Assembly (NCBI GenBank): GCA_001768195.1
Contig: MENI01000126.1
Span: 1 to 41,722 of the forward strand
Length of the DNA stretch: 41,722 nucleotides
Source: Bacteroidetes bacterium GWA2_40_15
GTDB lineage: Bacteria > Bacteroidota > Bacteroidia > Bacteroidales > VadinHA17
Reading direction: 5' to 3'
Shown: piece by piece, positions 16,786 through 23,834 of the stretch
How positions within the stretch are numbered: the first letter of the stretch is position 1
Layout: each line of letters opens with the position of its first letter
Notes under the pieces: model-generated
The model's database searches: none
The model's input: only the letters and a program-made list of their open reading frames with translations
What the model was told of the DNA's origin: nothing
Program-made: the position numbers and the translations under genes

Positions 16786-17407
16786 TCATTTCACCACCAC
16801 CATCGCCGGTTCACTTTCGTTCCACCGGTTATCAACCGCAACAACCTCATAATACAGACCCTTCGGGCTAAATGGAACAGCATCGGTAACCGAGGTTTTC
16901 AGCACCGATCAGATCAGGGTATTTCCCGGCAATGAAAAACGACATGATCCCGCCCATGCTATGGCCGATCACCGCACGGCTGGATCGCTCTGCCAGCGTC
17001 CTGTAAGTACTGTCAATATAACTAACAAGCTCAAGAAAATAATCCTTGAACTGCACCTGGTAGTTTATGTTGGAATGATTTCCGATGTTATAAGGACGAA
17101 GATCTGTGTCTTTCGAACGACCGTTCCATGCGACAAGAATTACTCCATTATCATTTACGAGTTGCTCAACTCCTGGTATCTTCAACTCATGACTTCCGGT
17201 ATTCCCGTGAAAATAATAGATCACCGGATAGCGTTTTTGCGAGGTACCATAGTCGACCGGAAGAAATATCCTGTAAGGTTTTTCGCGGTCGAGAACCTTG
17301 CTGAAATGGGAGAAGTCCTCCTGTGCCATTAAACAGTCCGATACGATCATGATCAAAAACAAACCGGTTAATGCCGTAAGGAGGTTCATTCTATTTGAAT
17401 ACTTCAT
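16786..17407 (-). pseudogene. Decayed esterase: alpha/beta-hydrolase N-terminal half joined out of frame to an FN3 tail
   Basis: From ATG 17407 (signal peptide ending DCLMAQ) the frame encodes an esterase-D/PHB-depolymerase-like hydrolase: YRIFLPVDYG, VIYYFHGNTGSHELK, VAWNGR and the nucleophile elbow GHSMGG. After KYPDLIGA the frame runs into nonsense and stops at 16868 (179 residues). In another frame, from about 16909 to 16786, the sequence reads VLKTSVTDAVPFSPKGLYYE followed by VVAVDNRWNESEPAMVVVK, a typical FN3 C-terminal domain. The catalytic Asp and His part of the hydrolase is missing, so activity is unlikely. This fits an internal deletion within an esterase-FN3 protein, or fusion of two neighbouring genes. 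A promoter-proximal palindrome lies upstream at 17573-17589. Confidence 0.65.
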
Positions 17408-17572
17408 GGAGCAGTACTTTTTAAAGCCAGGGAACAACATTAATTTAAAAATTACAAAACCTTATTAAAATTGAAGTAATGTGCCTAAAAATAAGTTAAA
17501 AGTTTTAATTATCTTTCAATAACTTGATATTTAACAAAATATTTATTCCCTTTACTTTTTATATCATCATCG

Positions 17573-17589
17573 GTTTTACCAGGTAAAAC
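17573..17589. promoter_or_regulatory. 17-bp perfect palindrome, candidate operator
   Basis: GTTTTACCAGGTAAAAC consists of two 8-base arms that are exact reverse complements around a single central A. It lies in the 239-bp divergent gap between the decayed esterase and the beta-helix gene, 58 bp before the latter's start. No T-run follows on either strand, so a terminator is unlikely; size and symmetry suit a dimeric repressor site. Confidence 0.4.
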
Positions 17590-17646
17590 GGATGGTGTGT
17601 TAATATTTTTTTACGATCACTACATTCAGATTAATAATTTTGAATT

Positions 17647-19848
17647 ATGAAAAGGATTGCAGCGCTATGTACCGGATTGTTTTTCGCATCAGCCGGTAAT
17701 GCGCAATACCAAGCGGTCATACACAGAAGTGTTTCCGGCGCCGAAGCGCCTGTGAGTGTATCAGGAGTCTATGCCATACCCGGCACGACATACATCCTGG
17801 TAAATGATATTTCATGCGAGAAAAGTACACTCTTTCTTGGTAAGGATGTGACCCTCGATTTGAATGGCTATACCATTAAATACGCTGACGGACAGTATGA
17901 ACACATTCCCAATTCAGGATTTGAAGAGGGTCTGGCAGGATGGGACCTGTCCAAAGCTCCCGGGACAAAACTTGAGAATACAGCCGATGTGCATGTGTTT
18001 CTGGGGGAAAAACTGCTGAGCCTGCAGGCAGGGGATGAGATCACTTCGCAATACATTACCCTTCCGGTGGCAAACCGATCCTATTTTGCCATGTGCGGTG
18101 TTACGGGAAGATATTACCACGATATGAAGGAGTATCCGGATGATGAAATGAAGGTGAGCGTGTACGTGGAAGATGAAAATGGCAATGAAGTAAGGTGCAT
18201 GACAAAATACGGAGACGGGACCATGGTGAGCTGCCCGGTTGAAAAGAAATCACCGCGTTTAGGGGGAGGGTTTGTTTATGCACATCTGACCAATATACCG
18301 GCAGGAAAATACCGGGTACGCATTAAAGCCGACACGGATTGCCTGGTGGATGAAATCGATATCCGGCCGGCCATGGATGCAGGCATCAGCATTATTGAAA
18401 ATACAACACCCCTGGCGCATTATGATCATGTCATTAGGGAGTCATATCCTCCGGTTATGCCAGCTTTTTATGATTATACTGAAGATTTTGATACCGGCTG
18501 GCCGCTTTCATCATTGCCCCGGGTAAGCGGGAGGGGTACCATTACCATTAAAAACGGCATCATAGAAGGTGGTGTGGCCGGCATTCAGTCATGGGGTATT
18601 CAGTCGTCTGCCCCCGATGTGAAAATCATCCTTGAAAATGTAAAGTTCGTTACACAGGGTATTAGTTCGGGGGCTGCGGACATGTTGTGGGCCAGTGTCA
18701 ACAATTGCAGGTTTGAAGTGGATATGCCTTTTCTTATTCAGCGGCATGTTAATCTATGCTCCGTTGTAATACGAGGCAATCAGGCTTCAGAAGTAACCAA
18801 TTCTGAATTCTATGGCGGGCAGGGTTGCCTGTCCATCAAAGGGAAATACTCTTTGGTGCATGATAACCTGTTTGTGAACGACCAGTGGGTCACAAACCAT
18901 TACAGCATCATGGGAACCGGCGACAGTTCAAAGATATATAATAACAGGTTTGAACCGAAGCAGGGATCGGGCATTTATGTGGCCCGGTATACGGAGGTAT
19001 TCAATAACCTTTTCAGGATAGAAACATCGGCTCCTACCTGTGAATACGGAAGGGGGGGATACAGCACGGCGGCTGTAAGACTGGGGGACTACAACGCACT
19101 GCCCGGCTCACCGAATGCTTCGGTTGGCAACAGGATTCACGGTAATAAAATTTACATCACTGCAAAGAATTATCCCGATCCGGAGGAATTCATTCCCATG
19201 TCATGGGGGATATATTACAGTGCAAGGGGCGGGGAGAATTATGTGTATGAAAACGATATCACAGTAAATAAAACGGATACTTCCTCAAAAGTTTTGACTG
19301 CCGCATTTTATATCTGTGGGGGGCCTGAATACTTTGGCGGTCAGTTTTATAACAACCATATCACCACCAATGTGCCGGCAGCCTGGATTGCTTCGAAGTA
19401 TGGCGGGGCCTCAAATTCCGAAATTTATAATAACACGATTTTCCCGCTGGCGGATGCCAGGTTCAAAACATTCAGGATCGGAAGTATGGGTTGCGATGAA
19501 TGTGTGGCGAAAAATGTTGTATTCAGGTCGAATACAATAGTAGGACAAAAATTTGCACTGGCTGTCACTGATCAGGACCACAGTTTTGCGGTATATTGGG
19601 TATTAAAAATAAAAGTTGCAGATACCGAAGGGTTTCCGGTTAAGAATGCTGATGTTACCATCCTGGATAACCGTAATGCCGTTACACTGAAAACCAAGAC
19701 GGATGAGAATGGGAATTTAACTGTTGAATTACCGGAATATACAGTAGAGGGAACGAAGAAGAAAGTTTCTTCCCCCTATACGATTGCAGTGGGCAATATC
19801 AGAAAAGAAGTTGAATTGGACAGCAATAAGGAAATCCTTATTCACTAA
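17647..19848 (+). CDS. Secreted right-handed parallel beta-helix protein (pectate-lyase-like fold)
   Basis: A 733-residue protein with signal peptide MKRIAALCTGLFFASAGNAQ. Residues about 45-85 have the cap of beta-helix enzymes (YILVNDISCEKSTLFLG, VTLDLNGYTIKY). Residues about 88-240 look like a carbohydrate-binding beta-sandwich inserted early (NSGFEEGLAGWDLSKAPG...IPAGKYRVRIKAD). Residues about 290-600 carry parallel-coil repeats rich in Asn, such as GTITIKNGIIEGG, NSEFYGGQGC, YNNRFEP, FNNLFRI, IHGNKIYI, YENDITV, YNNHITT and YNNTIFP. Residues about 645-733 form an Ig/CNA-like domain (VKNADVTILDNRNAVTLKTKTDENGNL). Lyase or isomerase action on uronic-acid polymers is the usual role of this fold; catalytic residues cannot be assigned. 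It stands alone, and by eye it is more GC-rich than the receptor operon. Confidence 0.75.
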   Translation: MKRIAALCTGLFFASAGNAQYQAVIHRSVSGAEAPVSVSGVYAIPGTTYILVNDISCEKSTLFLGKDVTLDLNGYTIKYADGQYEHIPNSGFEEGLAGWDLSKAPGTKLENTADVHVFLGEKLLSLQAGDEITSQYITLPVANRSYFAMCGVTGRYYHDMKEYPDDEMKVSVYVEDENGNEVRCMTKYGDGTMVSCPVEKKSPRLGGGFVYAHLTNIPAGKYRVRIKADTDCLVDEIDIRPAMDAGISIIENTTPLAHYDHVIRESYPPVMPAFYDYTEDFDTGWPLSSLPRVSGRGTITIKNGIIEGGVAGIQSWGIQSSAPDVKIILENVKFVTQGISSGAADMLWASVNNCRFEVDMPFLIQRHVNLCSVVIRGNQASEVTNSEFYGGQGCLSIKGKYSLVHDNLFVNDQWVTNHYSIMGTGDSSKIYNNRFEPKQGSGIYVARYTEVFNNLFRIETSAPTCEYGRGGYSTAAVRLGDYNALPGSPNASVGNRIHGNKIYITAKNYPDPEEFIPMSWGIYYSARGGENYVYENDITVNKTDTSSKVLTAAFYICGGPEYFGGQFYNNHITTNVPAAWIASKYGGASNSEIYNNTIFPLADARFKTFRIGSMGCDECVAKNVVFRSNTIVGQKFALAVTDQDHSFAVYWVLKIKVADTEGFPVKNADVTILDNRNAVTLKTKTDENGNLTVELPEYTVEGTKKKVSSPYTIAVGNIRKEVELDSNKEILIH

Positions 19849-20271
19849 AAAAAGTTCAGAATGCATGCCGGATATTTAAGATCATATGGCAAATCCATTT
19901 AATTAATATATGAGTATTTGGTTGCGTTTAATTCTATTTTGATTGATAGAATGAGTATTCCTTATTAGATCCGTTGTTGTACCTCATGGACTCGATTATT
20001 ATTTGAAACTGGTCACTTATAGTTGAATAAAGGCGCCATTTAGGTTCCTTAAATAATGAAATTTTAAGCTTTGAATCCATTATTATTAGTGATAAATCTT
20101 GGCCTATAGCCCTCCACGTAGAAGATTTTTACTAATGAAGCGTTTGATAATCAGGACAATTGTTAAACCTCGGAAAACATCATGGCCAAATAGTCTTTTA
20201 GAATTCTCCATATAAATGATTACTGTATAAGGAACAGAATTAGATTATTATAGCGTTTTTTCAAAATGTCT
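19849..20271. other. Long gap without recognised genes
   Basis: This AT-rich stretch between the beta-helix gene and the DoxX promoter holds no gene I can name. The only open frame of note is on the minus strand, 20128-19934, 64 codons without an ATG near its beginning (STWRAIGQDLSLIIMDSKL...). It has a protein-like composition and could be the remnant of an unknown gene. No terminator hairpin or repeat was seen. Confidence 0.4.
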
Positions 20272-20303
20272 TTTGCAAAATTTGTAATTAATAAATACCT
20301 TTG
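20272..20303 (+). promoter_or_regulatory. Bacteroidota promoter, copy 2 of the DoxX module
   Basis: TTTG at 20272-20275, a 20-nt spacer and TACCTTTG at 20296-20303 match the Bacteroidota consensus. The leader from about 20336 to the start codon at 20378 is nearly the same as in copy 1 (3485-3601), including AACTTACGTTTACTTATTTT. A similar leader in both modules suggests common regulation. Confidence 0.6.
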
Positions 20304-20377
20304 CTAACCAATCAATTCGTTCTTTTTTGATAGGTATTAACTTACGTTTACTTATTTTATTAATTATTAACAAATAT

Positions 20378-20881
20378 ATGAAACAAAATATCAATCTTAT
20401 ACCCTTACAAAAATTTGTTTTGATAGCCCTTCGAGTGTTGATCGGCTGGCATTTGTTGTACGAGGGTATATCAAAGTTACTCATTTCCGACTGGTCATCA
20501 GCAGGATTCTTAAGTGAATCAAAATGGATCCTGAAAGGATTTTCCGGTTGGATTGTCTCCAATGCAGGTGTATTGAATGTCGTGGACTTTATGAATATCT
20601 GGGGACTTATGGCAATTGGAGTGGGGCTGATCATTGGTCTGTTTACCCGGACGGTAGCTATTAGTGGGACAATTATGCTCCTGTTATATTATTTGAATAA
20701 TCCACCTCTGATCGGACTGGAATATACACTCCCCTCGGAAGGGAGCTATCTGATCGTCAGTAAAACCCTGATTGAGGCAGCAGCATTATTTGCTCTGGCT
20801 GTATTCCCGGCAGGATCTTTTGCAGGATTGGATAGTATCAGACGGAGGTTTAGATTTCGTAATCATAAAAAAGAGGCATAA
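20378..20881 (+). CDS. DoxX family membrane protein
   Basis: Start ATG 20378 (167 residues) is chosen because the paralogous module begins with the same MKQNI and the upstream ATG at 20327 lies in the conserved leader. Four hydrophobic helices are visible: FVLIALRVLIGWHLLYEGISKL, VLNVVDFMNIWGLMAIGVGLIIGLF, AISGTIMLLLYYL and IVSKTLIEAAALFALAVF. The first helix carries the RxxxGxxxxxxGxxK-like pattern of DoxX proteins. DoxX/DoxD proteins are linked to quinone-dependent redox reactions (thiosulfate:quinone oxidoreductase, and the mycobacterial DoxX-SodA-SseA complex). Five bp separate it from the Tat-exported oxidoreductase gene, so the two are cotranscribed and probably work together at the inner membrane. 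Confidence 0.85.
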   Translation: MKQNINLIPLQKFVLIALRVLIGWHLLYEGISKLLISDWSSAGFLSESKWILKGFSGWIVSNAGVLNVVDFMNIWGLMAIGVGLIIGLFTRTVAISGTIMLLLYYLNNPPLIGLEYTLPSEGSYLIVSKTLIEAAALFALAVFPAGSFAGLDSIRRRFRFRNHKKEA

Positions 20882-20886
20882 TTATT

Positions 20887-22461
20887 ATGGAAAAAGAAAA
20901 AGACCCCATACAGAAACCCACAACTTCGCTTAAGCGCAGGACATTATTGAAAGCGTTAGCCGGTATACCCGTTCTTGGCGTTTTTAGCTTTGAGGTGATT
21001 AAGAAATGGAGTTTTGAGCAAAAAAAGAAAAACAGGGTAATTGAGTTACTGGGATTAGAAAATCTGAAGGCGCCTATTGCCGTAAAAAGTTTATCGTCCA
21101 AACTGGGCGATCCACTCCGGATTGGGATGATCGGATTCGGCAGCAGGGGCCGGCAGTTATCAAATGGGCTTGGCTTTATGCATCCGGCTGAAGTTGAGAA
21201 AAGAAAAAAAGATAATTCTCTGGACGGATGGCTTGAGCAGGAAAACTTAAACGTGGCCATGGTTGGCATTTGTGATGTGTTTGATCTGCACGCGCAGAAC
21301 GGGCTGGCAACTGCACAAAATGATATCCGGCCGGGTGGCGGCACAGGATTAAAACTTCCTGTGAAACGATACCGTACATACCAGGATATGCTGGCCGATA
21401 GCGATATTGATGCCGTGATGATTGCCACCCCGGACCATCATCATGCACCCATTACGGTTGAAGCAGTGAAGGCCGGCAAACATGTATATTGTGAGAAGAG
21501 TGTAGCCCTTTCGGAGGATGAATTAAATACTGTATATAATGCAGTTAAAAACAGCAATGCTGTATTTCAACTTGGGCACCAGGGTCCCCAGAATGTCATT
21601 TTCCGGCAAGCTAAGGAAATTATTAAGAAAGATATTTTGGGGAAGATCACACTGATAGAGACAACCACCAACCGAAATACGGCCGACGGGGCCTGGATCA
21701 GACACCTCGATGCAAATGGGAACCCGAAACCCGGTGATGAGAAATCAATTGACTGGCTGCAATGGCTGGGATCCCGGCCATACGTGCCTTTTAGTATTGA
21801 CAGGTATTACAGCTGGACCAAATGGTTCGATTACGATCTGGGCATGATCAGTCAGCTTTTCTCCCATGATTTTGATGCAGTGAATCAGTTGCTCAGGATC
21901 GGAATTCCAAAATTCGCGGTTTCATCGGGAGGCATCTACTATTGGAAAGACAACCGTGAAATCCCCGATGTTCTCCACTGTGTTTTTGAATATCCTGACC
22001 GCGATATGACATTGATATACAGCGCCGATCTTGCCTGCAGCAGGGACAGGGGTCAGGTATTCATGGGACATGATGCCTCCATGGAACTGGGTGAGTCATT
22101 AAGCATCACGGTCGATTATGATTCAACACGCTATAAGAAAAAAATTGAAGATGGGATTATCGATACTTCAGGTCCAATGATCTCAATACAACCAGGATCG
22201 GGCAAGGTGGATGCGGTAACTTCTGCCACTGAAAAGTACTATGTCTCAAGAGGCCTGACCACGACCAGTATCAACGGGCGTCAGATTGATCTTACTCATC
22301 TGCATATCAAGGAGTGGATCGATTGTATTCGCAACGGCGGAATTCCGAGTGCCAATATTGAGCGCGCTTTTGAAGAAGGGGTTGCATGCCTTATGGCACA
22401 CAAATCTTACCTCGAACATCGGCGTGTTGAATGGGATCCTGTGAACAGAAAAATAGTCTGA
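20887..22461 (+). CDS. Tat-exported Gfo/Idh/MocA oxidoreductase
   Basis: A 524-residue protein. Residues 14-38 are a twin-arginine signal (SLKRRTLLKALAGIPVLGVF, R17-R18). The Rossmann fingerprint GFGSRG is at 83-88, TPDHHHAP near 180 and the EK signature at 203-204 (HVYCEKS). The C-terminal alpha/beta domain holds WLQWLGSRPYVPF, WTKWFDYDLGMISQLFSHDFD and a long sheet region. Family members oxidise or reduce sugar hydroxyls with tightly held NAD(P); exported members such as glucose-fructose oxidoreductase carry the cofactor across the membrane by Tat. Recently described Bacteroides enzymes of this family oxidise glycosides at C3 to allow non-hydrolytic cleavage. Here the cotranscribed DoxX and PmoA-like genes suggest a periplasmic sugar-oxidation unit. 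The copy at 3602-4851 is its decayed paralogue. Confidence 0.88.
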   Translation: MEKEKDPIQKPTTSLKRRTLLKALAGIPVLGVFSFEVIKKWSFEQKKKNRVIELLGLENLKAPIAVKSLSSKLGDPLRIGMIGFGSRGRQLSNGLGFMHPAEVEKRKKDNSLDGWLEQENLNVAMVGICDVFDLHAQNGLATAQNDIRPGGGTGLKLPVKRYRTYQDMLADSDIDAVMIATPDHHHAPITVEAVKAGKHVYCEKSVALSEDELNTVYNAVKNSNAVFQLGHQGPQNVIFRQAKEIIKKDILGKITLIETTTNRNTADGAWIRHLDANGNPKPGDEKSIDWLQWLGSRPYVPFSIDRYYSWTKWFDYDLGMISQLFSHDFDAVNQLLRIGIPKFAVSSGGIYYWKDNREIPDVLHCVFEYPDRDMTLIYSADLACSRDRGQVFMGHDASMELGESLSITVDYDSTRYKKKIEDGIIDTSGPMISIQPGSGKVDAVTSATEKYYVSRGLTTTSINGRQIDLTHLHIKEWIDCIRNGGIPSANIERAFEEGVACLMAHKSYLEHRRVEWDPVNRKIV

Positions 22462-22463
22462 TC

Positions 22464-23402
22464 ATGAAATCGAACAGGCTGGTTTTTCTTTCTTTTTTAG
22501 TATTAATAAGTATTGTTGGCTTTAATGCCAGGAGAAAATCTCCATTTACTTTCAGGGAAAATACGCAGGGTGTTGAACTGCTTGAAAACGGCCGGCCCGT
22601 GTTTTTTTACCAGCGGGAGCCGAGATCGTTGACCAACCAGTATGTATATAACAACTACCTGCATCCTTTATACTCCCTTACAGGTGATACCCTAACCGAG
22701 GAGTTCCCCGAAGATCATCCGCACCACAGGGGAATTTTCTGGGCATGGCACCAGCTTTATATTGGCAATCAAAGTGTTGGAGATGGATGGGTGATGGAAA
22801 GCATACATCAGGAGGTTGCTGACGTTAAGTCCGGGATACAGAAGAATTCGGCCCGGCTTGATCTTAATGTAAGGTGGAAATCTAAGTTGTGGCAGAATGG
22901 CAAGCCTTTTGTTCATGAACATACCACCATTGAGGTTCATCTCCTGCAATCGGACATCCGCATAATTGATTTTGAAATTGCCCTGGTTGCACTTGTTCCG
23001 GGAGTCAGTATAGGTGGATCGGATGATGAGAAGGGGTATGGCGGTTTCTGTACCCGTATCAGGCTTCCTGATGATATGGAATTTACATCGGCCGGTGGAA
23101 AGGTAATTCCTCAAACATTGCAAATCGTGGCAGGCTCGTGGATGGATTTCTCAGCATCTTTTGGAAAGAGCGACAAGAAAAGCGGACTAATAATCCTGTG
23201 TCATCCCAGTACGCCCAATTACCCGGCCCCCTGGATCCTCCGACAGGTTACAAGCACACAGAATATTGTTTTTCCCGGCAGGCAACGAGTAAATTTATCA
23301 ATGGACAAACCTGTTGTTTTGAGATACCGCCTGGTACTACATAAAGGCAGCGCCCTGGATGTGAATATTGCTCAGCTAAAAGAACAATATGATAAGATAT
23401 GA
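22464..23402 (+). CDS. PmoA-like protein (DUF6807), secreted
   Basis: ATG 22464 gives a 312-residue protein with an N-terminal hydrophobic signal (NRLVFLSFLVLISIVGF); an in-frame ATG 33 bp earlier lies in the end of the preceding gene and is rejected. The family is recognised by EDHPHHRGIFWAWHQ (near residue 85-100), NQYVYNNYLHPLYSL, the conserved GGYGGFCTRIRLP-type block (here KGYGGFCTRIRLP), and SGLIILCHPSTPNYPAPWILR. DUF6807/PmoA proteins are beta-sandwich proteins common next to Gfo/Idh/MocA genes in Bacteroidota and Planctomycetota; despite the name they are not methane monooxygenase subunits. The His cluster suggests metal or sugar binding. It follows the oxidoreductase after 2 bp, and its stop overlaps the next start (ATGA). 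Confidence 0.8.
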   Translation: MKSNRLVFLSFLVLISIVGFNARRKSPFTFRENTQGVELLENGRPVFFYQREPRSLTNQYVYNNYLHPLYSLTGDTLTEEFPEDHPHHRGIFWAWHQLYIGNQSVGDGWVMESIHQEVADVKSGIQKNSARLDLNVRWKSKLWQNGKPFVHEHTTIEVHLLQSDIRIIDFEIALVALVPGVSIGGSDDEKGYGGFCTRIRLPDDMEFTSAGGKVIPQTLQIVAGSWMDFSASFGKSDKKSGLIILCHPSTPNYPAPWILRQVTSTQNIVFPGRQRVNLSMDKPVVLRYRLVLHKGSALDVNIAQLKEQYDKI

Positions 23403-23755
23403 AAGGGACTGGAATATTATTGTTACACCTTGTTTTTTTAATTCCTTATACCGTTAATGGTCAGGGAGTTGATTTTATCAACAGAACCCTTCAGGATTTT
23501 GCAGCAGAACTGCGGTTTGTTGGTTCCTCAACCAGTAATAATATAACAGACGGAGTCAAAGAAACTATTGAGGGTTCAGAATATCTGAATGATATTTTTA
23601 TTAAAGGGGAAATATTTACACGGAGTTCTGAACGGTTTTCAGGTATCCCAATGCACTACAACGCCTTGGAGGTTGAAATTGAAGTTCAAATGCCAGATGG
23701 AATAAAACCTGTTTGCCACGCTGGCACGCATGGGTGCCATGGTGTTAGGTTATGA
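23399..23755 (+). pseudogene. Truncated secreted protein running into an alpha/beta-hydrolase fragment
   Basis: The frame starts by ATGA overlap with the PmoA-like gene and encodes 118 residues with signal peptide ending YTVNGQ. Residues 40-100 (TDGVKETIEGSEYLNDIFIKG, GIPMHYNALEVEIEVQMPDG) resemble the N-terminal part of secreted Bacteroidota proteins of about 250 residues with a GSPYLND-type block and unknown function. After residue 102 the frame is odd (KPVCHAGTHGCHGVRL). In the +1 frame the same bases, about 23710-23752, read FATLARMGAMVLGYD, which resembles the alpha/beta-hydrolase (acetylxylan-esterase-like) block ATLARMGAxVFxYDMVG. This looks like a deletion joining two genes, leaving neither whole. 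A short product could still be secreted. Confidence 0.5.
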
Positions 23756-23834
23756 TATATCCTTCAAGCTTTCGTCCGCACCTCCACGGCCTTATTCCTT
23801 TTCTGACATCAGTTTATCCTGCGTTATATCCCAC

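Noticed and set aside
16904-16911. TGATCGG text at or near three of the four deletion scars as a recombination signal
   Set aside because: The motif is short and common in this sequence; only at 3933-3940 can it be shown to be shared by both parental sites.
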